Positions 1 through 6,545 of a stretch of 9,954 bases of DNA are shown piece by piece. A program made the translations under genes and the position numbers. The notes beneath the pieces are model-generated. The model made no database searches. It was not told the origin of the DNA and saw only the letters and a program-made list of their open reading frames with translations. Where the stretch lies: assembly GCA_019454625.1 (NCBI GenBank), contig JACFNY010000051.1, forward strand, positions 1-9,954. The letters run 5' to 3'. This DNA is from Sphingomonadaceae bacterium (GTDB lineage Bacteria; Pseudomonadota; Alphaproteobacteria; Sphingomonadales; Sphingomonadaceae). Within the stretch, counting starts at the first letter, position 1; each line of letters opens with the position of its first letter.

Positions 1-383
1 GCGCGCGGCGCATCCGCGATGCCGTGGAGGCGGCGCTGTCGGACATCATCCTGCTCGGCACCGAGGAACAGGTCCGCCTTGCGCGGCACGCCGCGGGCGA
101 ACTGGTCGCGGGCCGCACCGTCCACACGCACGACCTCGTCGTCTCGCTTCGGGACTTCATCCGCGAGGCGCTCGACCTCGATCCGATCCCGGCGGACCTC
201 GCGGTCCCGAGGCAGGGCCCTGCGCGGCCTTCGGGTTCCGGTGGGCGCGGCGGCAGGGAAGGCGGCGGGCAGGGCGGCGGACGCGGCGGCGGCGGAGGAA
301 TGGGAGCGGGCGGCGGAGCCGGTCTCGGCGTCGGCGGATACACCGACGACACGCCCGCATCGGGTGGTCACTCCCACATCTGA
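1..383 (+). CDS. C-terminal end of an unrecognised protein with a glycine-rich tail (5' partial)
   Basis: An open frame (first full codon at 3) enters from the left edge and stops with TGA at 381-383, giving the last 126 residues. The reading is open to the edge, so the GTG at 24 is probably internal. The first ~70 residues look like a folded, mostly helical acidic/aliphatic domain (ending around DLDPIPADL). A low-complexity tail of about 45 residues follows, dominated by Gly with some Arg, Ser and Ala, and ending in HSHI. Codon bias supports this frame over the overlapping Arg/Ser-rich one. I do not recognise the family and assign no function. The gene converges on the amidohydrolase gene with only 11 nt between stop codons and no clear terminator between them. 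Confidence 0.6.
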   Translation, partial: ARRIRDAVEAALSDIILLGTEEQVRLARHAAGELVAGRTVHTHDLVVSLRDFIREALDLDPIPADLAVPRQGPARPSGSGGRGGREGGGQGGGRGGGGGMGAGGGAGLGVGGYTDDTPASGGHSHI

Positions 384-394
384 ACGGATCGAGC

Positions 395-1885
395 CTAGGC
401 CCGCGCGACGAACCCGTAACGGCGGTTGGAGGGTGTCGCGCCCCTGCCGAGATAGTCCCGTTTGATCGCTGCGAACCGGTCGGCGTCGAGCGAAGCTTCG
501 GTTGCCGCCTGGTCGATGCCGTAGAGCCGCGCGTTGTTGTCGCCGAAGATCGCGCTTTTCACCGGGCCGTCCGCCGCGCCTAGCGGCGCGAAGCCGTGCG
601 CCTTCCGCATGTCTTCGGGGATTTCGAGACGGCGCAGCCCTTCGATCTGCCATTGCGGCGATCCGGTCCACACGGCGTCCGTGCCCCAGCAGACGTGATC
701 GGCGCCGAGCCCTTTCACGAGCTGTCCCATGATCGCCGCGCACAGGCGGGGCTGGGCGATCAGCGTCTGCGCGAAGATCTGGCCGAGGTCGGCATAGACG
801 TTGGTGACGCCGTGCTTCTCCGGGATGTCCGCGAGGTCCGTCACCCAGTCGATGCCGCCCGTCTTCTCGAACGCGGCGAGCGCCCATTCCGGATCGTCGA
901 GCCGGTAGGCGGCGTGGTAGATGATGAAGTTGAGCTGCGGCCAGTCCTTCGCCGCCTTCGCGACGTCGCGCACGTCCGCATGGGGCGCGAGGTGGGGGAA
1001 GCGCGCATCGAGTTGCCGTCCCCATAGCCCCTTGTGCACGCAGATGTTGCGGATGCCCGCGGCGGCGGCCTTCTCGTAGCCGCAATAGGTCTCGTCGCTG
1101 TCCATGCGCCACGGATGGCGGGCGGTCTCCTTGTGCGTGTTGTCGCCGACCGTGTAGCCCTTCACCGAGTCCGGCTTCAGCGCGAGCGCGGCGTCGAGGT
1201 CGTCGAGCCAGCCGGGCGCGCCGGGCGTGATGATGGCGTGCGTCATCATGCGCTTGCCGCCCGCCTTGCCGTTCACGCGCTCGCGGGCCTCCGCCATCTG
1301 CCGGTTGGTGAGGAACCAGTCCTCCGGGATGTCGGAGGGGGCGGAGGAGATGAGCGCAATCTTGGTGTCGCTGTCGAGGTAGATTTCCTTGAAGTAGTTC
1401 TCGAACTTCAGGTCCTCGATGGTCTGCTCGCCGGCCTCGGAAAGCTGCGGATTCCAGCCCTGCGCGGCTACCGACTGGCGCATCCGCACGAAATTGGTGA
1501 GCCGCGTGTCGTCGCGCAGGAAATGCGTGTGCATGTCCATGATGAACTGGCCCGAAAGCGCGCGGGCGCGTTCCTCGGCAAGCTCCGGCGTCGCGGCCTC
1601 GGCGGCGCCGACCTCGAACAGGCGGCCGAAGGTGCCGTTCAGCGCTGCGAACGCCGCCGCCATGCCCGCCGAGGTCTGGAAGAAGCGGCGGCGGCTGAGG
1701 CCGAGCCGGGGCGCGATGCTGTCGGCCGCGGCATAGAGGCGGGCTTCCGCTTCGCGTTGCTTCCCGGTCTGCGGGACGGGCACATACTCTTCGCTGGCGA
1801 CCATGCGGACAGGTAGCGGCGTGCGCGGTTCGCACCGCTCCGCAGGCGTGAGAGTCCTCAGGTCATCGTCGGACAGCCGGCGCAT
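395..1885 (-). CDS. Amidohydrolase-family metal-dependent hydrolase with twin-arginine motif
   Basis: 496 aa. After ~60 residues that include a VPVPQT stretch and a charged helix comes a twin-arginine motif (SRRRFF, residues 64-69), an Ala-rich hydrophobic stretch (72-95) and a possible AxA cleavage region near 95-98. This suggests Tat export or membrane attachment, although the motif lies unusually far from the start. The rest is a TIM-barrel hydrolase of the Amidohydrolase_2 type (PF04909 by recognition). Likely metal ligands are H119 and H121 in DMHTHF, H284 in VHKG, H324 in YHAA, and D403 in WGTDAVW. The substrate cannot be read from the sequence. The ATG at 1885 is chosen because GGAGG lies 5 nt upstream; the frame stays open to 2311, but that stretch is antisense-like sequence inside the upstream gene. 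M28 is a possible later start but has no ribosome-binding site. It lies last in the minus-strand gene run, 77 nt after the oxidoreductase. Confidence 0.87.
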   Translation of the reverse strand: MRRLSDDDLRTLTPAERCEPRTPLPVRMVASEEYVPVPQTGKQREAEARLYAAADSIAPRLGLSRRRFFQTSAGMAAAFAALNGTFGRLFEVGAAEAATPELAEERARALSGQFIMDMHTHFLRDDTRLTNFVRMRQSVAAQGWNPQLSEAGEQTIEDLKFENYFKEIYLDSDTKIALISSAPSDIPEDWFLTNRQMAEARERVNGKAGGKRMMTHAIITPGAPGWLDDLDAALALKPDSVKGYTVGDNTHKETARHPWRMDSDETYCGYEKAAAAGIRNICVHKGLWGRQLDARFPHLAPHADVRDVAKAAKDWPQLNFIIYHAAYRLDDPEWALAAFEKTGGIDWVTDLADIPEKHGVTNVYADLGQIFAQTLIAQPRLCAAIMGQLVKGLGADHVCWGTDAVWTGSPQWQIEGLRRLEIPEDMRKAHGFAPLGAADGPVKSAIFGDNNARLYGIDQAATEASLDADRFAAIKRDYLGRGATPSNRRYGFVARA

Positions 1886-1890
1886 CGCTC

Positions 1891-1922
1891 CCTCCACGGA
1901 TCGGCGGGTGCCCCCGTGGAGG
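1891..1922 (-). promoter_or_regulatory. Hairpin that would sequester the Shine-Dalgarno of the amidohydrolase gene
   Basis: A perfect 9-bp inverted repeat (CCTCCACGG and CCGTGGAGG) with a 14-nt loop lies in the leader of the minus-strand amidohydrolase gene. On the mRNA the 3' arm contains the GGAGG Shine-Dalgarno, 5 nt before the AUG, and the 5' arm contains its complement CCUCC. Folding would therefore hide the ribosome-binding site. There is no U-tract, so it is unlikely to be a terminator. The repeat is seen directly; the regulatory role is inferred. Confidence 0.45.
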
Positions 1923-1962
1923 AGAATGGCCGCGCTCGCGGGCGGGCGCAACCCCTGCGGCG

Positions 1963-2988
1963 TCAGTCCGCGACCTTCACCACGGCCTTGCCGAAGTTCC
2001 TGCCCTGCAGAAGGCCGATGAAGGCCTTGGGCGCATTCTCCAGCCCTTCGGTCACGTCCTCGCGGTATACGAATGGCTGCTCGCCCTGCCAGCGCGCCAT
2101 GTCGGCGGCGAACTTCGGCATGGTCTCGGCCCAGTAGTCGCTGACGATAAAGCCTTCGAGGTGGAGGCGCTTCACGAGCACGGCGCGCATCAGCTCGGCC
2201 ATCAGGATGCTGCCGGAAAGCTCGTCGCGGCTCGCGGCGTTGTAGCCGGCGATGAGGCCGCAGACGGGCACGCGCGCGAAATCGTTGAGACGGGGCAGCA
2301 CGGCTTCCCACACCTTGCCGCCGACGTTCTCGAAATAGATGTCGATGCCTTTCGGGGCGGCGTCCTTCAGCGCGGCGCCGAGGCCCGTGTCATGGTGATC
2401 GAGGCAGGCGTCGAAGCCGAGTTCGTTCACGACGAAATCGCACTTCGCCTTGCCGCCCGCGATGCCGACGACGCGGCAGCCGACGCGCCTCGCGATCTGG
2501 CCGACCACCGCGCCCACCGCACCCGAGGCGGCGGCGACGCATACCGTCTCGCCCGACTTCGGCTGGCCGATACGCATCAGGCCCGTGTAGGCTGTGAGGC
2601 CCGGCATACCGAGGATGCCGAGATGGTAGGAGAGCGGGAAGGGCACCTTGGGGAGCGGGCGCAGCTCGGCGGCGGAGAGCACCCAGTGCGATTGCCAGCC
2701 CGAGCGGCCCGCGACGATGTCGCCCGGCTTGAAACGGCTGTCGCGAGAGTCGATGACCTCGCCGACCGTTTCGCCCTCCATCACGCCGCCGACCGGCACG
2801 GGCGCGGCGTAGGACGCGCCCTCCGACATGCGGCCGCGCATGTAGGGGTCGAGCGACATCCACAGCGTGCGTGCGAGCACCTGCCCTTCGGCGGGCGCGG
2901 GAAGCTCCGTCTCCGCCCACCTGAAGTTGTCTGCCGTGGGCGCGCCCTGCGGACGGCTGGCAAGAGTCCACTGCTTCGAGATGGTCAT
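1963..2988 (-). CDS. CurA-type NADP-dependent oxidoreductase (zinc-independent MDR family)
   Basis: 341 aa, the usual length for the group that includes E. coli CurA and mammalian leukotriene B4 12-hydroxydehydrogenase/prostaglandin reductase. These soluble enzymes use NADPH to reduce the C=C bond of alpha,beta-unsaturated carbonyls. Family marks in order: SLDPYMRGRM (45-54), the GGVMEGETVGEV loop (67-78), LGMPGLTAYTGL (126-137), the nucleotide-binding loop AASGAVGAVVGQ (153-164), a GIAGGKAKC strand and K for NADPH phosphate (175-183), FENVGG (219-224), CGLIAGYN (243-250), and a C-terminal GLENAPKAFIGLLQGRNFGK segment. No zinc-binding cysteine set is seen. The ATG at 2988 follows a GGGGAGA Shine-Dalgarno. 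It begins 74 nt after the DUF423 gene and may be the fifth gene of the valine-type transcription unit or have its own promoter. The physiological substrate is unknown. Confidence 0.93.
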   Translation of the reverse strand: MTISKQWTLASRPQGAPTADNFRWAETELPAPAEGQVLARTLWMSLDPYMRGRMSEGASYAAPVPVGGVMEGETVGEVIDSRDSRFKPGDIVAGRSGWQSHWVLSAAELRPLPKVPFPLSYHLGILGMPGLTAYTGLMRIGQPKSGETVCVAAASGAVGAVVGQIARRVGCRVVGIAGGKAKCDFVVNELGFDACLDHHDTGLGAALKDAAPKGIDIYFENVGGKVWEAVLPRLNDFARVPVCGLIAGYNAASRDELSGSILMAELMRAVLVKRLHLEGFIVSDYWAETMPKFAADMARWQGEQPFVYREDVTEGLENAPKAFIGLLQGRNFGKAVVKVAD

Positions 2989-3019
2989 GGCGCGTCTCCC
3001 CGAAATTTGCCGGGTGACA

Positions 3020-3051
3020 CTAGCGCGTTTCAGCGCGGTCTGCCGCTAGCG
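3020..3051. repeat. CTAGCG/CGCTAG inverted repeat in the DUF423-oxidoreductase gap
   Basis: CTAGCG at 3020-3025 is mirrored by CGCTAG at 3044-3049, with the second site extended to an 8-bp palindrome CGCTAGCG (3044-3051). A further CGCG-N6-CGCG dyad (3024-3037) lies inside. The elements occupy much of the 74-nt gap before the oxidoreductase gene. They could be an operator or a weak terminator stem; there is no T-tract on the minus strand. Only the repeat itself is certain. Confidence 0.3.
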
Positions 3052-3062
3052 ATTTTGACGCC

Positions 3063-3395
3063 TCAGGCGCGCAGCGCGTGCCAGATGAGGAGCGCCCAGC
3101 CGACGATCATCAGCACGCCGCCAAGCGGCGTCACCGCACCCAGCCAGCGCGGCAGGCCGAGCGCCATCAGGTAGAGCGTGCCCGAAAACACGAGCGCGCC
3201 GAGCGTCAGGCTCCACGCGGCGGCTGGCGCGCGCGTCATCACGGCAAGCGCCGCCGCGGCATGGGCGAGGCCGTAGAGCGAGCCCGTGGCGACCCATGCT
3301 TTCGCCTGCGGATCCGCCATCGCGTGCGCGCCGAACGCGCCGACCGCAACGGCGAGAAGGCCGTTGAGGGCGGCAAGCGCGGCGAGCGGCGCCAT
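3063..3395 (-). CDS. DUF423 small integral membrane protein (YgdD/TMEM256 type)
   Basis: 110 aa with about four hydrophobic helices (roughly 5-27, 37-55, 62-80, 86-107). It shows the family's conserved pieces: GAFGAHA (19-25), a GLAHAAAA helix (42-49), FSGTLY (70-75), and TPLGG followed by a late GW (89-100). The molecular function of DUF423 proteins is not established; this one should sit in the inner membrane. Its ATG shares one base with the TGA of the dehydrogenase gene (TGATG at 3397-3393), so translation is probably by reinitiation after that gene. This places it physically in the valine-type operon, though nothing in the protein points to a role in catabolism. Confidence 0.9.
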   Translation of the reverse strand: MAPLAALAALNGLLAVAVGAFGAHAMADPQAKAWVATGSLYGLAHAAAALAVMTRAPAAAWSLTLGALVFSGTLYLMALGLPRWLGAVTPLGGVLMIVGWALLIWHALRA

Positions 3396-4543
3396 CAGTT
3401 GGCGGCTCGCATCAGTTCGCGTGCGATGACGACGCGCATGATCTCGTTCGTGCCTTCGAGGATCTGGTGGACCCGGAGGTCACGATACAGCTTTTCGACC
3501 GGATAGTCCTGCAAATAGCCGTAGCCGCCGAACATCTGGAGGGCGCGGTCGACGACCGACATGCCGGTGTCGGTCGCAAGGCGCTTCGCCATCGCCGAGA
3601 ACTTGGTCTTGTCCGGCGCCCCCGCCGTCACCTTCGCGGCGGCGGCGTAGAGCAGGATGCGCGCGGCCTGAAGCTCCGTCTCCATGTCGGCGAGGCGGAA
3701 CTGCGTGTTCTGGAAGTCGATGATCGCCTTGCCGAACTGGCTGCGCTGGCGCGTGTAGGCGAGCGCCTCGTCGATGGCGCGCTGCGCGCCGCCGAGGCTG
3801 CACGCGCCGATGTTGAGGCGGCCGCCGTCGAGCCCTGCCATCGCGATCTTGAAGCCGTCGCCCTCGCCGCCGACGAGGTTTTCCACCGGAACCCGCACGC
3901 CGTCGAAATTGACCTGCGCGGTCGGCTGCGCGCGCCAGCCCATCTTGCGCTCGTTGGCGCCGAAGCTGACGCCCAGCATGTCCTTCTCGATGACGAGGCA
4001 GGAGATGCCCTTCGGCCCCTCGCCGCCGGTGCGGACCATGGTGACGTAGACCTCGTTCTCGCCGCCGCCGGAGATGAACGCCTTGGAGCCGGTGACGACA
4101 TAGTGGTCGCCATCAAGCACGGCCTTGGTCTTGAGCGCTGCGGCGTCCGATCCCGAGCCCGGCTCGGTAAGGCAGTAGCTCGCGATCCGGTCCATGGTGA
4201 CGAGGCCCGGCAGGTACTTCGTCTTCACCGTCTCGGAGCCGAAGCTGTCGATCATCCACGAGGCCATGTTGTGGATCGAGATGAACGCGGAGACGGCCGG
4301 GCAGCCGTAGGCCATCGCTTCCATGATCAGCGCCGATTCGAGCCGCCCGAGCCCGATGCCGCCCGAAGCTTCCGACACGTAGATCGCCGCGAAGCCGAGC
4401 TCGGCGGCGGACTTGATCGTATCGCGCGGGAAGACGTGGTCTTCGTCCCACTTCGCGGCGAAGGGCGTGATGGCGTCGGCGGTGAAGCGCTGCGCCATTT
4501 CCTGGATCGCGCGCTGGTCGTCGGTGAGGTCGAACTGGGTCAT
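3395..4543 (-). CDS. Acyl-CoA dehydrogenase, probable isobutyryl-CoA dehydrogenase
   Basis: 382 aa, full length for a soluble FAD-dependent acyl-CoA dehydrogenase. It should oxidise an acyl-CoA to the 2,3-enoyl-CoA and pass electrons to ETF. Signature 1 is ASYCLTEPGSGSD (121-133) and signature 2 is QMFGGYGYLQDYPVEKLYRD (336-355). The catalytic base is E363 in LEGTNEI. Stretches such as HNMASWMIDSFG (91-102), GSKAFISGGGE (152-162), MGWRAQPTAQV (201-211) and GRLNIGACSLGGAQ (241-254) resemble mammalian ACAD8 (isobutyryl-CoA dehydrogenase) as I recall it. The neighbouring MmsA gene supports the valine pathway. A 2-methylbutyryl- or short-chain acyl-CoA substrate remains possible. The start at 4543 forms an ATGA overlap with the RidA stop and has a GGGA ribosome site; an upstream extension to 4588 would run into the RidA gene and looks unlike the family. 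Confidence 0.93.
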   Translation of the reverse strand: MTQFDLTDDQRAIQEMAQRFTADAITPFAAKWDEDHVFPRDTIKSAAELGFAAIYVSEASGGIGLGRLESALIMEAMAYGCPAVSAFISIHNMASWMIDSFGSETVKTKYLPGLVTMDRIASYCLTEPGSGSDAAALKTKAVLDGDHYVVTGSKAFISGGGENEVYVTMVRTGGEGPKGISCLVIEKDMLGVSFGANERKMGWRAQPTAQVNFDGVRVPVENLVGGEGDGFKIAMAGLDGGRLNIGACSLGGAQRAIDEALAYTRQRSQFGKAIIDFQNTQFRLADMETELQAARILLYAAAAKVTAGAPDKTKFSAMAKRLATDTGMSVVDRALQMFGGYGYLQDYPVEKLYRDLRVHQILEGTNEIMRVVIARELMRAAN

Positions 4544-4932
4544 GGGTTGGTCCCTATAATGGCCTCGGCCTCGATTTCCACCTTCCATTCGGGGCGCAGC
4601 AGCGCAGCGATGACGACCATCGTGGCGGCGGGGCGGACATCGCGGAAGACGGCGCCGTGGGCGCGGCCGACAGCCCCGGCGTCGGCGGGGTCGGTGATGA
4701 ACATGCGCGTGCGCACCACGTCCGCCGCGCTGCCGCCGAGCTGTTCGACGGCGGCGAGGATGATCGCGAAGCAGCGCCGGGCCTGCGCCTCGGCGTCGCC
4801 CGGCGTCGAGCTTCCGTCCGGCTCGACCGGCGCGGTGCCGGAAACGATGATGCGGTTTCCCACGCGCACCGCGCGGGAGAAGCCGATCTCGGCCTCGTAG
4901 GGAGAGGCGGACCCGGTGCGCCGGCGCGTCAC
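4540..4932 (-). CDS. RidA-family (YjgF/YER057c/UK114) protein lacking the usual catalytic arginine
   Basis: 130 aa, matching the small trimeric RidA fold. Marks include GNRIIVSGTAPV (25-36), the QARRCFAIILAAVEQLGG helix (50-67), DVVRTRMFITD (71-81), AVGRAHGAVF (87-96), and the C-terminal strand KVEIEAEA (117-124). Classic RidA hydrolyses 2-aminoacrylate and other enamine/imine intermediates of PLP enzymes using an Arg in a PARS motif. Here the equivalent site reads RPAATM (100-105), with Ala where that Arg should be, as in several Rid subfamilies of unproven activity. Start: GTG at 4932, 4 nt after the mmsA stop; no in-frame ATG is available nearby. The stop overlaps the dehydrogenase start by ATGA, so it is embedded between two valine-degradation genes. 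Membership in the family is secure; imine deaminase activity is doubtful. Confidence 0.9.
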   Translation of the reverse strand: MTRRRTGSASPYEAEIGFSRAVRVGNRIIVSGTAPVEPDGSSTPGDAEAQARRCFAIILAAVEQLGGSAADVVRTRMFITDPADAGAVGRAHGAVFRDVRPAATMVVIAALLRPEWKVEIEAEAIIGTNP

Positions 4933-4936
4933 CGGC

Positions 4937-6448
4937 TCACCCCATCGTGGGGATGACGAAGGCGTTGCCGCCGTCGGCGGAGCCGTCCGGCCAACGCTGG
5001 GTGATGGTCTTCACCTTGGTCCAGAACTTCACGCCCTCCATGCCGTGCTGGTTGGTGTCGCCGAACGCCGAGCGCTTCCAGCCGCCGAACGTGTGGTAGG
5101 CGACCGGCACCGGGATCGGCACGTTGATGCCGACCATGCCGACGTTGACGCGCGCCGCGAACTCGCGGGCGGCGTGGCCGTTGCGCGTGAAGATGGCGAC
5201 GCCGTTGCCGTACTGGTGCTGCGTCGGGAGCTGGAGCGCCTCCTCGAAGCTGTCGGCGCGGACCATCTGGAGCACGGGACCGAAGATCTCTTCCTGATAG
5301 GTCCGCATGTTCGTCTTCACGCGGTCGAACAGGCTCGGACCAACAAAGAAGCCGTCCTCGTGGCCTTGCAGCGTGAAGCCGCGGCCGTCGACGACAAGCT
5401 CGGCGCCTTCATCGACGCCCATCTGGATGTAGTTCTCGATCTTCGCCTTGTGCGCGGCGGTGACGACCGGGCCGTAATGCGCCTCGGCATCGGTGGAGAC
5501 GCCGACGCGCAGCGCCGCGATCGCGGGCAGCAGCTTCTCGCGGAGGTTCGCGGCGGTCTTGTCGCCCACCGGCACCACCACGGGAAGCGCCATGCAGCGC
5601 TCGCCCGCCGAGCCGAAGGCTGCGCCCGTGAGGTCGTTCACGACCTGGTCGAGATCGGCGTCGGGCATGACGATGCCGTGGTTCTTTGCGCCGCCCATCG
5701 CCTGCACGCGCTTACCGGCGGCCGCGCCGCGCTGGTAGACGTAGTGCGCGATGTCGGACGAGCCGACGAAGCTCACGGCGTGGATGTCGGGATGGTCGAG
5801 GATGGCGTCCACCGCGCTCTTGTCGCCGTGGACGACGTTCAGAACGCCCGCCGGAAGGCCCGCTTCCATCATCAGCTTGGCAAGCTCGACCGGCACCGAA
5901 GGATCGCGCTCCGAAGGTTTCAGGATGAAGGCATTGCCCACCGCGATGGCGACGCCGAACATCCACATCGGGATCATGGCCGGAAAGTTGAACGGCGTGA
6001 TGCCCGCGACGACGCCGAGCGGCTGGCGCATCGAGTAGACGTCGATACCGGGGCCCGCTCCCTGCGTGTACTCGCCCTTCTGCGCGTGCGGGATGCCGCA
6101 GGCGAACTCGACGACCTCGAGCCCGCGCTGGATGTCGCCCTTGGCGTCCGCGATCACCTTGCCATGCTCGGAGGAGAGAAGCTCGGCGAGCCGGTTCATG
6201 TCGCGCTCGATCAGGCGCTTGTATTCGAACATCACGCGGGCGCGGCGCTGCGGGTTGGTCGCGGCCCAGCCGATCTGCGCGGCCTTCGCATCCTCGACCG
6301 CACGGGCGATCTCGGCATCCGTCGCGAACTGGACGCGCGCCTGCACCTTGCCGGTGTTGGGGTTGAACACGTCGCCGAAGCGGCCGCTGGTGCCCCGGGC
6401 GGTCTCGCCGCCGATGAAAAGGTCGATTTCGCGCAAGGTGCCGGTCAT
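4937..6448 (-). CDS. mmsA: CoA-acylating methylmalonate-semialdehyde dehydrogenase
   Basis: 503 aa, the usual length. It converts (S)-methylmalonate semialdehyde, NAD+ and CoA to propionyl-CoA, CO2 and NADH, the last dedicated step of valine breakdown; the same family (also called IolA) can act on malonate semialdehyde. Visible marks are the oxyanion Asn in TPFNFP (N154), the nucleotide-binding strand with KPSE (177-180), the catalytic Cys in SAGERCMA (C285) and EEIFGP (386-391). The usual general-base Glu of aldehyde dehydrogenases is replaced in MGGAKNH (N256), a hallmark of this CoA-dependent group. R108 (in DIQRGLE) and R284 (in GERC) fit the carboxylate-binding arginines described for the Bacillus enzyme. 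The ATG at 6448 has a GGGGAA ribosome site. It is the first gene of a tight operon with ridA-like, acyl-CoA dehydrogenase and DUF423 genes, and is divergent from a LysR gene. Confidence 0.96.
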   Translation of the reverse strand: MTGTLREIDLFIGGETARGTSGRFGDVFNPNTGKVQARVQFATDAEIARAVEDAKAAQIGWAATNPQRRARVMFEYKRLIERDMNRLAELLSSEHGKVIADAKGDIQRGLEVVEFACGIPHAQKGEYTQGAGPGIDVYSMRQPLGVVAGITPFNFPAMIPMWMFGVAIAVGNAFILKPSERDPSVPVELAKLMMEAGLPAGVLNVVHGDKSAVDAILDHPDIHAVSFVGSSDIAHYVYQRGAAAGKRVQAMGGAKNHGIVMPDADLDQVVNDLTGAAFGSAGERCMALPVVVPVGDKTAANLREKLLPAIAALRVGVSTDAEAHYGPVVTAAHKAKIENYIQMGVDEGAELVVDGRGFTLQGHEDGFFVGPSLFDRVKTNMRTYQEEIFGPVLQMVRADSFEEALQLPTQHQYGNGVAIFTRNGHAAREFAARVNVGMVGINVPIPVPVAYHTFGGWKRSAFGDTNQHGMEGVKFWTKVKTITQRWPDGSADGGNAFVIPTMG

Positions 6449-6487
6449 GCTCGTTCCCCAAGGATAGGCCAAAGTGGCGTTGGCGCG

Positions 6488-6516
6488 CTTATCGGCCTTC
6501 ACACGTGCACGGGCAA
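6488..6516 (-). promoter_or_regulatory. Candidate sigma-70-type promoter for mmsA, spacer containing a palindrome
   Basis: Read on the minus strand, TTGCCC (6516-6511) and GATAAG (6493-6488) are separated by exactly 17 nt, each matching the consensus hexamers at four of six positions. Transcription would start near 6481, giving a leader of about 33 nt before the mmsA ATG. The spacer contains the palindrome CGTGCACG (6504-6511), overlapped by CACGTG (6502-6507), a reasonable place for a regulator to bind. This is judged by eye only. Confidence 0.35.
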
Positions 6517-6526
6517 TTCCTCAGAT

Positions 6527-6545
6527 TCGCATTACGCTGCTGCGA
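6527..6545. promoter_or_regulatory. Candidate operator dyad in the mmsA/lysR divergent region
   Basis: TCGCA (6527-6531) and TGCGA (6541-6545) form an inverted repeat with a 9-nt spacer, a 19-bp dyad lying upstream of the candidate mmsA -35 and within 25 nt of the lysR start. A second small dyad, CTGC-N6-GCAG (6540-6553), overlaps it. The location suits a LysR-type activator that also represses its own gene. It is not a textbook T-N11-A box, so the call is tentative. Confidence 0.25.

Noticed and set aside
251..330. GGC/GGCGG runs as a DNA repeat or CRISPR-like array
   Set aside because: The units are irregular and fully explained by codons of a glycine-rich protein tail; there are no constant repeats with unique spacers.
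1886..2311. N-terminal extension of the amidohydrolase to 2311
   Set aside because: It would overlap the oxidoreductase gene by more than 300 nt, is Arg/Ala/Pro-rich nonsense, and a strong ribosome site marks the start at 1885.
3467..4900. 477-codon plus-strand open frame
   Set aside because: It lies opposite the clearly coding dehydrogenase and RidA genes and has no family-like motifs; it is a codon-bias shadow.
6026..6064. Possible frameshift or damage in mmsA suggested by many overlapping frames
   Set aside because: The mmsA frame is continuous from start to stop with all family motifs in order; no disruption is present.
6449..6502. Extension of mmsA to an ATG at 6502
   Set aside because: The start at 6448 has a GGGGAA site and gives the normal family length, and the extension would cover the candidate -10 element.
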